IMG/VR virus record: IMGVR_UViG_3300017987_000237
Span: 1-33,511 of that record
Length of the DNA stretch: 33,511 bases
From: a virus
Reading direction: 5' to 3' (one strand)
Position numbers and translations under genes: made by a program
Shown here: positions 16,544 to 24,765 of the stretch, piece after piece
Layout: every line of letters begins with the position of its first letter
Numbering within the stretch: the stretch's first letter is position 1
Notes under the pieces: generated by a model
Told to the model about the DNA's origin: nothing
Databases searched by the model: none
What the model saw: the letters and a program-made list of their open reading frames with translations, nothing else

Positions 16544-17668
16544 TCAGACGAATGTCGGGTCTGCGTAGGTTGTGTCGCCGGTGTACAGCACTGCGCCGGC
16601 ATCGCGGTTGTTCACGTGACCACTCAGGTAACGCCGGTACTGCGCGTTGTGCCCGATGATCGGGTTCTCGTTCGTCGGAGACGCCATGATGAGACCCTTG
16701 AACTGCGGGTGCTCACGCCATCCGATGGGAGCGAACGGGCTGTTGTCACCGAGGTACGCGGTTGCCAGAATGTAGTCGTCGGGAATGTCCGGCGTCTGCA
16801 TCACAATGGCTTCCTTGAACGTACCCACCGCCTGAGCAGTGCGACCGAAATGCTTCTTCGCGTTGATGAGAGCCTGCGCGATTCCGCTCTGCTCGTAGGC
16901 AGGGTTCACCGCACCGATGAGAGCAGCATAGCCCTCAATCTGGCGGAAACCACTGAGATCCCGAAGGTCGCTCATGGACTCGCCGCCCTGACGCGCCCAG
17001 AGTATGATCTGCGCATCGCCCATTCCCTCATGCTCCAGAATGGTTGTGATGAGCGCCGTCACCTCTGCTGCGGTCGGAGCATCGCCGGTTGACACTGCTG
17101 TGTAGTGGTTGTGGTCGCCGTCGAACGTGATCTGACCGTTCGAACGCGGCGTGTCCTGAGACGCTTCGTCGTTCCAGAAGGCCTTCGGGGTTGCAGCCTT
17201 GGCGGTGAGACAGTCGACGGTGCTGTCGGGAGTGCTCTTGAGCATGCTCTCGAAGAACTGCCGACGAATCTTCGCCTTGTCTGCGCGGAACACCGAGTTC
17301 TGATACTCGATGATCTGCTTGCTGGTCATCTGGACGATAACCTCCATGGTCATCTTGTTACCCGAACCGAAACGGTGGAGCGGCTGAGGTGTGTTCCAGC
17401 TCTCCATGTCCGGCCCCATCGGCGGAACCTCATGCTCCGAGATTTCCGCGAATGAGTTGTCGGCGAACAGACGCTTGACGTTTGCCGCCTTGTCTTCGTG
17501 TTTGTAAGCGAGCAGCCGTGACAGCACTTCCACGTCGGCGTTGTATATCGACAAGGCCGGGAACACCTGCTGTTCCAGAAGATCCTTGAGGTACACATCG
17601 TCGTCCGTTTTCAGCTGCAGGAACTCGTTACTGAACACGCCCTGTACGAAATCGTACTTTTCTGCCAT
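16544..17668 (-). CDS. Major capsid protein
   Basis: 374 aa, within the size range of HK97-fold capsid subunits. It follows scaffold and head-fibre genes and precedes a strong terminator and the connector genes. Features compatible with the family are a helical N-arm (VFPALSIYNADVEVLSRLL), a long middle with IIEYQNSVFRADKAKIRRQFFESML, and a C-terminal region with GHNAQYRRYLSGHVN. A potential loop with DGDHNHYTAVSTGDAPT lies mid-protein. I cannot assign a named subfamily. Position and the terminator, which implies high expression, carry the call. Confidence 0.8.
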   Translation of the reverse strand: MAEKYDFVQGVFSNEFLQLKTDDDVYLKDLLEQQVFPALSIYNADVEVLSRLLAYKHEDKAANVKRLFADNSFAEISEHEVPPMGPDMESWNTPQPLHRFGSGNKMTMEVIVQMTSKQIIEYQNSVFRADKAKIRRQFFESMLKSTPDSTVDCLTAKAATPKAFWNDEASQDTPRSNGQITFDGDHNHYTAVSTGDAPTAAEVTALITTILEHEGMGDAQIILWARQGGESMSDLRDLSGFRQIEGYAALIGAVNPAYEQSGIAQALINAKKHFGRTAQAVGTFKEAIVMQTPDIPDDYILATAYLGDNSPFAPIGWREHPQFKGLIMASPTNENPIIGHNAQYRRYLSGHVNNRDAGAVLYTGDTTYADPTFV

Positions 17669-17671
17669 TGA

Positions 17672-17896
17672 TTACGTGTCCTTTCCGTCGTGAGAATCGG
17701 TATCTTCCTCGACCGGAGAACTCAAGAGAAAGGTCAGTGCTTGGATGCCACCTTTGATACCGTACTCTGTGGCTTCCAAGTTCTTCAGCGCATTTCGAAG
17801 CGTGACCTGCTTCTTCTGGTTCTGCGCCAAATCGCTTTCCAGACGGCTCTTGTAGTCCTCCAGCCGCTTTGTTTCTACAGATGTGCTTTCGCTCAT
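17672..17896 (-). CDS. Small coiled-coil protein between head-fibre and capsid genes
   Basis: 74 aa. Residues 9-45 form a clear heptad pattern (RLEDYKSRLESDLAQNQKK), followed by YGIKGGIQALTFLLS and an acidic tail. It lies 3 bases before the capsid gene. It may be a minor capsid-assembly or decoration protein. I do not recognise a family. The preceding ribosome binding site (GAAAGAG) is only fair. Confidence 0.6.
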   Translation of the reverse strand: MSESTSVETKRLEDYKSRLESDLAQNQKKQVTLRNALKNLEATEYGIKGGIQALTFLLSSPVEEDTDSHDGKDT

Positions 17897-17933
17897 TGCT
17901 CTTTCTTTCTTGTCCTTGTCGGCGGACTACCGA

Positions 17934-19121
17934 TTACGACGTGGCGATCAGTCCAAGGGCTTCGAGCTCGTCCAGAAGTGTGTTGAACGGAGCCTTCTGG
18001 TCGGTTGCGCTTGTGTCGGTCATGTCCGCGATGTGCGCCTGCTGCACAACTGGAGTCGCACCGAAGAACCCGAGTTTCTGATTAGCCGCAGTGCCAATCA
18101 TGGAGCCAGTGCTCGTGTTGAGCACGATGTCAACGCTGTCTGCCAGTGTCACGAGACCGGAAGCGAAACGAATGACCTCACCCGGCGTAGCCGAACCGTC
18201 AGGCGTACACAGGATCACGATACGACCGGGCATGTCGTTTGTTGCACCCGGCGTCCCGTTCACCTCACCGACGATAGCCGCTGCCGTGTCGAAGGTGGTG
18301 CCGTTGCTACCCTTGAAGTTGATGCCCCCAAGGTCGTCATTGTCCTGCACGATTGCCGCAGCACGCGCCTTTTTGAAGCTGATGGTTGAGTCAACAGCAT
18401 CTTCTGTGACGCTGGTGATAGCCATGTCTGCGGCAGTGAACTCAGCAACCGTTGCCACAGCCTCAGCACCGTCAGGGGAAATCTTGACAGATATCTTTCC
18501 GGGCATGTCGCCATCACCCGGGGTTCCACCGACCTCGGCGAGGATCTGAGCTGCCTCGGCATAGGAATCGCCGTCGTAGCCCTTGAAGCTGATCATACCG
18601 AGATCGTCACCGCTCTGCACGACCGCAGCGGCACGAATCTTCTTCATGGTGAGCACTGCGCTCGTAGCGTCTGCATCGTCCTCGAACATTTCGATGTCGT
18701 TGAACGACATGTCTCCGCCAACATCCATCCCGCCGGCGTTGGCTCCGCCAATGTCGAAGCGGATGATCGAGGCGCTGCGTGCGAACCCGACAACCTGCTG
18801 GATTGTCGCGGTGGGTGCGGTCGTGGTAGCTTCACCAGCGGTCGCACTGAGGTAGACCTTCGCGCCGACGGTCATACCCGAGTAACCACGGATGTCTGCC
18901 ACCTTGACCGGGCTCACCATCTGGTACTGGAGAGCTGTCTGGACGATAACACCCTGCGCATCTTTGCGAGTGGTGTCACCAACTGCGACAGAATCCGCTT
19001 TCTGCCACTGCCCGTTGGAATCCATGTAGACAAGGTCTCCAACAGCCAGCGCGACTCCGGCCTTCCCTGACGGAAGAATATTCGACGCTTCCGTGCTGTA
19101 TCGGTCGGTGTAGTACGGCAT
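17934..19121 (-). CDS. Head decoration / head fibre protein with duplicated fibre repeats
   Basis: 395 aa. Residues 1-125 resemble a small capsid decoration protein (AVGDLVYMDSNGQWQKADS, then GAKVYLSATAGEA). Residues 160-219 and 250-309 are two copies of one unit with a spacing of exactly 90 residues (KK.RAAA.VQ..DDLG.I.FKG). Such units are common in trimeric phage fibres. The C-terminus contains KLGFFGATPVVQQ and ADMTDTSATDQ, wording typical of head fibre ends. The order scaffold, this gene, capsid gene fits a capsid decoration protein. Likely role: a fibre standing on the capsid surface. Confidence 0.8.
   Translation of the reverse strand: MPYYTDRYSTEASNILPSGKAGVALAVGDLVYMDSNGQWQKADSVAVGDTTRKDAQGVIVQTALQYQMVSPVKVADIRGYSGMTVGAKVYLSATAGEATTTAPTATIQQVVGFARSASIIRFDIGGANAGGMDVGGDMSFNDIEMFEDDADATSAVLTMKKIRAAAVVQSGDDLGMISFKGYDGDSYAEAAQILAEVGGTPGDGDMPGKISVKISPDGAEAVATVAEFTAADMAITSVTEDAVDSTISFKKARAAAIVQDNDDLGGINFKGSNGTTFDTAAAIVGEVNGTPGATNDMPGRIVILCTPDGSATPGEVIRFASGLVTLADSVDIVLNTSTGSMIGTAANQKLGFFGATPVVQQAHIADMTDTSATDQKAPFNTLLDELEALGLIATS
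18195..18374 (-). repeat. Head-fibre repeat, copy 2
   Basis: Codes residues 250-309, the second copy of the unit. The two copies differ at many residues, so the duplication is not recent. Confidence 0.8.
18465..18644 (-). repeat. Head-fibre repeat, copy 1
   Basis: Codes residues 160-219 of the head fibre protein, the first of two copies offset by 270 bases. Shared pattern: KK(I/A)RAAA(V/I)VQ, DDLG, FKG, AA.I..EV.GTPG, MPG.I and PDG. Confidence 0.8.
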
Positions 19122-19154
19122 TGTTGTTCCCTTTCGTGAATATTGCTACGGCTG

Positions 19155-19910
19155 TTACAGTTCGGAGAAACCAGCTTCGCGCAGCCGCTCGCGAACTTCA
19201 TCCGGTTTCTCGCTCTTTTTGGGTTTCTTCCCCGGAGTGCGATTCCGGAACTTGTCTTCGGGGAACTGAGGTTCGTTGTTCCCGCTCTCGCCCGTGAACA
19301 GGAAATCGTTGTCCTCCTTGAACCCCTTGACAAGATCGCTGACATCATCCAGCTCGTATTCGAATGAGTCCTCGTCCTTCCATTCGAACTCGACATCTTC
19401 GAGATCGAACAGTTTGAGAGCCTTTTTCATCCGAGCGGATCTCTTGCTCTCATCCACACCGTCAAGGATGCCGGCTGCAATAAGCCCGGTTGTGACAGCG
19501 TTGCGGATGGCGTTGGTCTTCACCTTTTCACGAGCGGCGGTGAGGGCCGTTTGTGCCTTCTCCAGTTTGGTGTTGGCGTCGGTGAGCAGTTCCTCCGTCT
19601 TGCCGGCTTCCTTCTTCTTCTCGGCTTCACGTTTGGTCTGCCCATCCGTGATTTCCTTGAGTTTTCTGCGTGCCTCGTCGCGCTCCTCGCGAGCCTTGTT
19701 CCGCTGGCCTGCCAACTTGCTGACCCGCTTCTTCATGCCGGCGGTGAGGTTGTCGTCGTCGTCCTCGTCCTCGTCCTCCTCGTCGTCACCGGCCCCGGCC
19801 TCCTTGGTCGGCAGGATACCCAACGTGAGGTGCGCAGAAATCTGTTCCTCGCTCAGCTCGATTCCAAGCTCTTTACCCTTCGCTTCAATCTCTTCTCTCT
19901 TGACTGCCAT
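19155..19910 (-). CDS. Capsid scaffolding protein
   Basis: 251 aa with GGAGG upstream of ATG 19910. The composition is typical for a scaffold: an acidic run of Asp/Glu at about residues 42-53, a long charged coiled coil at 60-132 (KLAGQRNKAREERDEARRKL), and a C-terminus with basic and acidic clusters (GKKPKKSEKPDEVRERL) that could contact capsid protein. It lies before the capsid genes, after portal and MuF. No protease is seen nearby. It would shape the procapsid and leave it before packaging. Confidence 0.85.
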   Translation of the reverse strand: MAVKREEIEAKGKELGIELSEEQISAHLTLGILPTKEAGAGDDEEDEDEDDDDNLTAGMKKRVSKLAGQRNKAREERDEARRKLKEITDGQTKREAEKKKEAGKTEELLTDANTKLEKAQTALTAAREKVKTNAIRNAVTTGLIAAGILDGVDESKRSARMKKALKLFDLEDVEFEWKDEDSFEYELDDVSDLVKGFKEDNDFLFTGESGNNEPQFPEDKFRNRTPGKKPKKSEKPDEVRERLREAGFSEL

Positions 19911-19925
19911 TCTGTTCCTCCGTTG

Positions 19926-20078
19926 TTACGGGCACGACCCGGTTGCGTTCTGAGGCTCTGAGTCCTCGATGGTTTCTGGAGCGTATACCTCGACTCCGTT
20001 TATGAATAGTCTCGGCTCGGGTTCAGTTTGGATGAGCCCTGCCGGGTGCTCAATCGTCGTTAGTATTGGGTATTCCAA
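19926..20078 (-). CDS. Small hypothetical protein, TTG start (50 aa)
   Basis: A 50-codon frame starting with TTG 20078, preceded by GGAGG with six bases between, and ending TAA just before the scaffold ribosome binding site. The first 29 bases overlap the end of the upstream gene in another frame. The predicted peptide (LIQTEPEPRLFINGVEVYAPE) has a compact beta-like character, and it fills what would otherwise be a ~140-base gap. Family unknown. A rare start codon and short length keep confidence moderate. Confidence 0.5.
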   Translation of the reverse strand: MEYPILTTIEHPAGLIQTEPEPRLFINGVEVYAPETIEDSEPQNATGSCP

Positions 20079-20271
20079 CGACGTCCTCCGGTGTCACTTC
20101 TTCCCTCTGGATCCAACGCCGACTGACACGAGACACCTTCACGCCTTTGGGGCCGATGTCGAATTCGTACTTCCCCGGTGCAAGGTTCTGCAGGATGATG
20201 GTTGCCTGTGATACGGTGAACTCATCCTGTGAGAATGCCCCGAGCTTCTTGCCTCCTACTCCTCCTGCCAT
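20050..20271 (-). CDS. Small hypothetical protein in the head module
   Basis: 73 aa from ATG 20271, chosen because AAGGAG lies eight bases upstream. A Gly-rich start is followed by a likely beta domain (QATIILQNLAPGKYEFDI) and a charged acidic tail. It sits between the MuF-like and scaffold genes. I do not recognise the family. Its tail overlaps the TTG-start frame that follows. Confidence 0.6.
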   Translation of the reverse strand: MAGGVGGKKLGAFSQDEFTVSQATIILQNLAPGKYEFDIGPKGVKVSRVSRRWIQREEVTPEDVVGIPNTNDD

Positions 20272-20300
20272 GTGTGGTCTCCTTGCTCGAATGGCTCTGG

Positions 20301-21335
20301 CTATGCTGCTTTTGGATACGCCTTCTTGACGAGATCCTGAGTGTTCTGATAGACCTTCCACGCGGCGTTAAGCATTCCCGGTGTAACGCCTTTCTTCGAC
20401 GACAGCGGAGCGAGAATCGACTCCCTCGCATGAAGTCTGACCGCCGGTTCCGGTTTTGGCATACTCCACTGGTTCGCCGGCCGAAGAACGTCCGTGAAAT
20501 AGCACTTCCCGCCCGGATGGTCAATCGGTATTGCTGCCGACGGATAGACGCCCGGCCCCATACCGTAAAGGTCGGAATCCGCCCACACGTCGCAGATGTC
20601 AAGTATTGGGTGTGACGCAGACAGGTGCCACTTGAGACCGTAGGTGACAGGACTGCGGCCGTTGAGCAACGCCATCGACTCGCGGTATGCGTTGTTGATT
20701 TCGGTCGCTGCCAGACGCAGAGCGTTGTAGTGGATGGTTCCGCGCCCGGTGACTGACTTGGTGGCGTGGGTTGTCCACGTGGTGCCCGGCTGCAGGCTCG
20801 GATCGTACAGGTAGCGCCGCAGCTCACGGCTCATTTTAACGGCACTCTGGCCCCTCGCGATTCCCTTGGTGATGATTTGGTTGACCCCTCGACGAGAGGT
20901 CCTATCCAGCCGCCATATGCGCTGTGAGAAGCTGCGACCGTCCGGGTAGATCCGGTGAATCTCGTTCGCCACCGCGTCGATGGGCACCGTGGAGAATGCG
21001 CCCTGCATGGCGCGGATGATAGCGGGGTCTCCGGCGTACCTGCTCGCCAGCTCCTTGTAGAGCCCCGTAACTTGGCTTGAGGCGTACCGCATGCCGAATC
21101 GGGTGTTGCTGTTGATGTCGAGTGCCATCTGGTGTAGGATGCCCTCTATCTCGGCTTTGCGCCCGAGGTAGTAAGCGTGTGTGAGCGTCCCCGGCGATTT
21201 GAGGGCCAGAATGTCGGCGATCTCGTTGTAGGCGGCTTGGAGAGCTTCGCGGATATATCGCTGCGTCCGAACCTGCGCGATATTCGTCGCAGTCCGCGCA
21301 TCGATAAGCCGAGTAAGATACTCCCGCTGGTTCAT
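20301..21335 (-). CDS. MuF-like minor head protein
   Basis: 344 aa, overlapping the portal stop codon (ATGA). The N-terminal ~190 residues are helical. Residues 205-222 (ALRLAATEINNAYRES) and the following H242, C248, H273 and C278 (SHPILDICD, DHPGGKCYF) match the signature of the Mu gpF / SPP1 gp7 family, where a conserved set of His and Cys follows an RTE-type helix. These minor head proteins sit inside the head at the portal and help DNA ejection. No toxin domain is fused at the C-terminus, as happens in some relatives. Confidence 0.85.
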   Translation of the reverse strand: MNQREYLTRLIDARTATNIAQVRTQRYIREALQAAYNEIADILALKSPGTLTHAYYLGRKAEIEGILHQMALDINSNTRFGMRYASSQVTGLYKELASRYAGDPAIIRAMQGAFSTVPIDAVANEIHRIYPDGRSFSQRIWRLDRTSRRGVNQIITKGIARGQSAVKMSRELRRYLYDPSLQPGTTWTTHATKSVTGRGTIHYNALRLAATEINNAYRESMALLNGRSPVTYGLKWHLSASHPILDICDVWADSDLYGMGPGVYPSAAIPIDHPGGKCYFTDVLRPANQWSMPKPEPAVRLHARESILAPLSSKKGVTPGMLNAAWKVYQNTQDLVKKAYPKAA

Positions 21336-22936
21336 TCGTCGTCGCCCTCGCCCGTATCCTCACGCCTTCCGGCGTTGAACATTTCGCGTTCCATTTTGAG
21401 CTGGTCTTCGGCTGCTTTCTTGGCAGCATCCTTGATGGCCTGAATGTCGATATCCATTCCCTCCTCCTTGGCAATCCGCAGCATTTCGTCAATGCCAAAG
21501 AGGTCTTTGATGATCAGGTATTCTTTGAGCTTCGTCTCGCGGTCTGCCGGGACAATTTCACCGAACACCATATCGACATCGTAGAGCGTACCGGCGAACA
21601 CTGCTTTCTGCTCCGGGGTTCCCTCCATGAGATAGAACTGCTGCACCATCCAGAACAGCTCTGTGTATGCGACCCGGCGCTGCTCGCGCATCGGCTTCAC
21701 CTTGTCGATGAGCGGCTGCATCATGATTCGCAGCGCGATACCGCTTGGAAGGTCGCTGCCCTTCATCATGCCGGCTCCGACTTCGGTTATGCCGGTGTTT
21801 CGAATCAGCTTCTCGTTGAGGTAGTCTTTTGTGTCCAGCAATGCCTTCTGCATCGTGGAGGTGTCGAGGACATGCAGCCGGCCGTCTTTGCCGAGCACAT
21901 ACAGGCTTCCGGGCTGAATCTCCACCGCGACATATTCCCCGGTGGTTGAGTCACGCGGGATGCTGATGCTGTCCCCGGATACGAAACACGTCACGCCGCC
22001 GAGCTTGGTGCTGTTCTTCGACAGGTCGGTGTCCGTGTTTATGATGCTGTCGATGTTGTGGAGGTGGTGCGTGAGATTCGAGAGCCCGTACATTTCGCCC
22101 TGCAGGCGGAAGTTGGGAACGTGCACGACCGGCATGAAAGCGATACCGAGATCCACCCACGTTTCCGACTCGTCGTATGTGAGGTCGCTTTCTTCCAGCT
22201 CCTCGATGGTCTTGGTGTCCTGAGTCGAGGACGAGTAGTAGGCACTCTGGCGATAGCACCGCGTGTCGTTTTCTCCGAACCTGCGCAGCTCGTAGACGTC
22301 GCGGTAAATCAGAAATGAGTCGTCTTCGTCGGTTTCTTCTTCCCACGCGAACATGACCCGGCTGAGAACTTTGCCGCCGCCCTCCTCCCATGAGTCTTCG
22401 TATATCTCGCCGCTTGGGAAGTAGAAGCCGGGGTCGTATGTGGTGATGGCCGGCTCGTGGTCTTCGCCTCTCCACCCCACGACGTATACGCAGTCCCCGA
22501 GGTAGCTGCACTTGGTCTCGTTCTCATCGACTGCTGCTGAGATGTTCTGGCTGTCCCACCAATCCTGCAGCACAGCTTCGCGCCGGGCCAGTATTTCGGC
22601 TTCCTGCTCGTTGTCCTTGAGCACACGCGGGAGCGGAATACTGAGACGAACACGCTCGCCAAGCACCTTATCCTTGAGCTTGTTGCACAGCCATGCAGCG
22701 TCACCCATTTCGAGAATGTCGTCGTTGTCCCCGTCGTCTCCGCTCTCAGGCGACTTCCGATAATCCCGGCTGTAGTTCATGTAGAACGCAGCGAGAATCT
22801 CGTATGCCTGCAACCGGCGCTGGTGTGCTTCCGGCACCCACGAGTAACTGCGGTAGGGATGGCTGAACGCCGTGACTTCCTCTTTGAAATTAAGGACGGC
22901 TGCGTAGATGTCGTACTGCTTAGTGGGTTGCGACAT
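21332..22936 (-). CDS. Portal protein
   Basis: 534 aa, large and acidic, directly downstream of the terminase region and coupled to the MuF gene. Features fitting portal proteins: an N-terminal helix set, a wing/stem region near 120-155 (DWWDSQNISAAVDENE), a crown-type helix LKEYLIIKDLFGIDEMLRIAKEEG near the C-terminus, and GITEVGAGMMKGSDLPSGIALRIMM, a helix-loop-helix usual for portals. It forms the 12-subunit ring through which DNA enters. The start lacks a strong ribosome binding site and is 5 bases after the previous stop. Confidence 0.85.
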   Translation of the reverse strand: MSQPTKQYDIYAAVLNFKEEVTAFSHPYRSYSWVPEAHQRRLQAYEILAAFYMNYSRDYRKSPESGDDGDNDDILEMGDAAWLCNKLKDKVLGERVRLSIPLPRVLKDNEQEAEILARREAVLQDWWDSQNISAAVDENETKCSYLGDCVYVVGWRGEDHEPAITTYDPGFYFPSGEIYEDSWEEGGGKVLSRVMFAWEEETDEDDSFLIYRDVYELRRFGENDTRCYRQSAYYSSSTQDTKTIEELEESDLTYDESETWVDLGIAFMPVVHVPNFRLQGEMYGLSNLTHHLHNIDSIINTDTDLSKNSTKLGGVTCFVSGDSISIPRDSTTGEYVAVEIQPGSLYVLGKDGRLHVLDTSTMQKALLDTKDYLNEKLIRNTGITEVGAGMMKGSDLPSGIALRIMMQPLIDKVKPMREQRRVAYTELFWMVQQFYLMEGTPEQKAVFAGTLYDVDMVFGEIVPADRETKLKEYLIIKDLFGIDEMLRIAKEEGMDIDIQAIKDAAKKAAEDQLKMEREMFNAGRREDTGEGDDE

Positions 22937-22941
22937 GGGGC

Positions 22942-23133
22942 TCAGTCACCGTTGGGGTCTGCGGGTGCGACGCCGTCCTCTTCCTTGGTCTCTTCTTTGC
23001 CGCCTGTGCGCTTGGCAGGCTTCGACTTCTTCTGTTCCGCCGGCCAGCACTTGGGACACTCCTCGCGTTGGCGTTTGTATACGTTGACGTGCTTCCCGTG
23101 ACACACCGGGCAGTTTGGATTCGGTGCTCTCAT
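22942..23133 (-). CDS. Small zinc-ribbon-like protein
   Basis: 62 aa from ATG 23133, chosen for AGGAG eight bases upstream. The first half has CPVC and CPKC pairs (C8, C11, C25, C28 approx.) that could form a zinc ribbon. The second half is Lys/Glu-rich and acidic at the end. It lies between the small basic gene and portal. I do not know the family; in this place a role in packaging or head assembly is only a guess. Confidence 0.65.
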   Translation of the reverse strand: MRAPNPNCPVCHGKHVNVYKRQREECPKCWPAEQKKSKPAKRTGGKEETKEEDGVAPADPNGD

Positions 23134-23144
23134 GGCGGTTCTCC

Positions 23145-23294
23145 TGTTCGGTTGTGAAGGGCCGGGACGGCCAATGCCCCGGCCCCGCAAGCAAAGGAGG
23201 TGGATCGTGACAGCACGAAGGCCATCGCTACACACAGTATAGCGTGCGCGAGGCTGCTCACATACACAGCATGTAGCGTTTTTTCCTGTGGGGT
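23145..23294 (-). other. Non-coding stretch with a GC-rich hairpin and an anti-Shine-Dalgarno-like sequence
   Basis: This ~150-base gap has no supported gene. On the minus strand it holds an inverted repeat CGCTA-N9-TAGCG (23226-23244) that includes TATACT, a possible -10 element with no good -35. It also holds ACCTCCTTT (complement of 23193-23201), equal to the core of the 16S rRNA 3' end. A GGGCCGGG/CCCGGCCC stem (23159-23185) with an 11-base loop follows. The next gene's AGGAG lies at 23141-23146. Confidence 0.4.
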
Positions 23295-23456
23295 CTACCG
23301 TCGGGCGTAGCGGCGGGTAGCGGATCGGCGCTGGTAGTCGAGTAGCTCCTGCTTGAGCAAAAGCCGTCTCTCCATAGCGTCGATGGGGCCTCCCTCGGGT
23401 TTCTTGCGGCTTTTCTTACCGCCGCGAGAACGGTCGGCTCGTTCGAATTTGGCCAC
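23295..23456 (-). CDS. Small very basic protein (53 aa) overlapping the end of the large terminase gene
   Basis: GTG 23456 is preceded by AGGAG with seven bases between, and the frame runs 53 codons to TAG. It overlaps the terminase gene's last 41 bases. The peptide is strongly basic (about a third Lys and Arg: RSRGGKKSRKKPEGG, then RRYARR at the end) with a short helix MERRLLLKQELLDYQRR. It could bind DNA or RNA, or contact terminase or portal. No family recognised. Without it the gap to the next gene would be about 280 bases. Confidence 0.6.
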   Translation of the reverse strand: MAKFERADRSRGGKKSRKKPEGGPIDAMERRLLLKQELLDYQRRSATRRYARR

Positions 23457-24765
23457 TGGTCAGCTCCTGTTGCGCATTTTCCGTGTGGACATGGTACCGG
23501 AGTGCGTCGCACGCATGGTCTTTGTCCTTTACCGGCTTGTCTTTGTCGGCCCACATATAGCCGGGAATCTCCTCTTGTAGACACGTGGGCGCGTTGATTT
23601 CTTCGAGGAGCGGGTCGCTGTCCATGAGTCCATACCAGAAGCCCTCGCGCTCGCTCCAATCGTTGTTGAAAATGTACAGCATCGGCAGGCCGTCGTCGCC
23701 GTCGAGAAACAGCTCTGCCACATCCTGAATGCCTGAGAGCACGGTTTTGTTTGCTGGCTCCGTCTTCCTCCAGTCCTGCTCGAACTGCGCACGGTTCTCA
23801 GCGTCGTGGTCAGCGACTATCTCCTCCAGCTGCTCGTTGCACTTCTCGGTGACGCCGCGCACCACCGGGATAACGTCACGCACGAGTCGGTGCGTCATGT
23901 AGAACTGTCTGTAAACGTACCGCTTCCCGGTGCCGGGGTCAATGGCTATCCACAGCATCACGAATGGATCCACGTACCCGAAGTCCACAGCCGCGTACTT
24001 GGGCCAGTTGGCGGGGATGGGGAACGGCTCTATTAGATGCTTCTCGGGTTCGTACTGATCCCATACCATACCCTCGAACGCTGTCCACTTTGAGAGCACG
24101 TACCGCTCGTAGTAGCGCGTTCCTTTCCACTTGTCGAGCCGCTTGAAATACGACGCCGGGTTGTGGAAGTTCTCGTAGCTGGTCGCCGCGAAGTATCGGT
24201 AGTCCGGGTCGCGCTCCTTGTCGCTTTTCTTCTCGTTGATGGGGAATAGCGTGTGCTGGTAGCTTCCGGGCGCACCGGGGTTGGTGGAGTAGAGCTGGAA
24301 GGGAACCTCAAGATGCTGGCCTCTGAGGCGGCTTTCCATCATTTTCAGCTCGTCTTCTTCGAACTCGATACTCTCGTCTACCAGATTCACGTCGAACCAG
24401 TATGAGCCCTTGCCCTGAATGTTGTCCATCCCGAGCCAATCCAGACGACTCCCGTTCTTCATGATTGTGAGCATGCTGCTGCGGTTGTAGTAGCCGAGGT
24501 ACTCCGTGGGGCACGCCTGCTCGATGAACAGTCGGTGAGTGGTACCGCGTAGGCTCACCATCGTTTTTCGCCATACGCCTATCTCGATTCCGGGGACGGC
24601 ACACGCCAGATTGAACGCCAGCTCCGCGAGGTATCGTGACTTCCCGCAGCCGAAGCCACCGCAGTACATGAGGTTGGGTATCTGCTCCCGGAGCACAGTG
24701 TTTAAGGCTGCCTGAGTGGGCAGCCATTCGCATTTGTACTTCCCGTCTATGACAGTGCGGCTCAT
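23416..24765 (-). CDS. terL: Terminase large subunit (packaging ATPase and nuclease)
   Basis: 449 aa, ATG overlapping the Lar-like stop. Walker A GGFGCGKS lies at 36-43, Walker B LVDE at 128-131, and coupling motif STN at 160-162. The C-terminal RNase H-like nuclease has D261 (AVDFG), a second acidic motif VADHDAENR at 317-325, and an acidic D near 416-420 (KDKDHACDALRY). All catalytic elements appear intact. It packs DNA through the portal and cuts concatemers. The packaging mode (cos or headful) cannot be decided from this sequence. Confidence 0.95.
   Translation of the reverse strand: MSRTVIDGKYKCEWLPTQAALNTVLREQIPNLMYCGGFGCGKSRYLAELAFNLACAVPGIEIGVWRKTMVSLRGTTHRLFIEQACPTEYLGYYNRSSMLTIMKNGSRLDWLGMDNIQGKGSYWFDVNLVDESIEFEEDELKMMESRLRGQHLEVPFQLYSTNPGAPGSYQHTLFPINEKKSDKERDPDYRYFAATSYENFHNPASYFKRLDKWKGTRYYERYVLSKWTAFEGMVWDQYEPEKHLIEPFPIPANWPKYAAVDFGYVDPFVMLWIAIDPGTGKRYVYRQFYMTHRLVRDVIPVVRGVTEKCNEQLEEIVADHDAENRAQFEQDWRKTEPANKTVLSGIQDVAELFLDGDDGLPMLYIFNNDWSEREGFWYGLMDSDPLLEEINAPTCLQEEIPGYMWADKDKPVKDKDHACDALRYHVHTENAQQELTSGQIRTSRPFSRR

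Noticed and set aside
23258-23659. 133-codon frame at the end of the large terminase gene as a possible second terminase piece
   Set aside because: The terminase frame is complete with all its motifs, and this frame is Arg/Pro-rich shadow. A shorter 53-codon frame in a third frame has a proper start instead.
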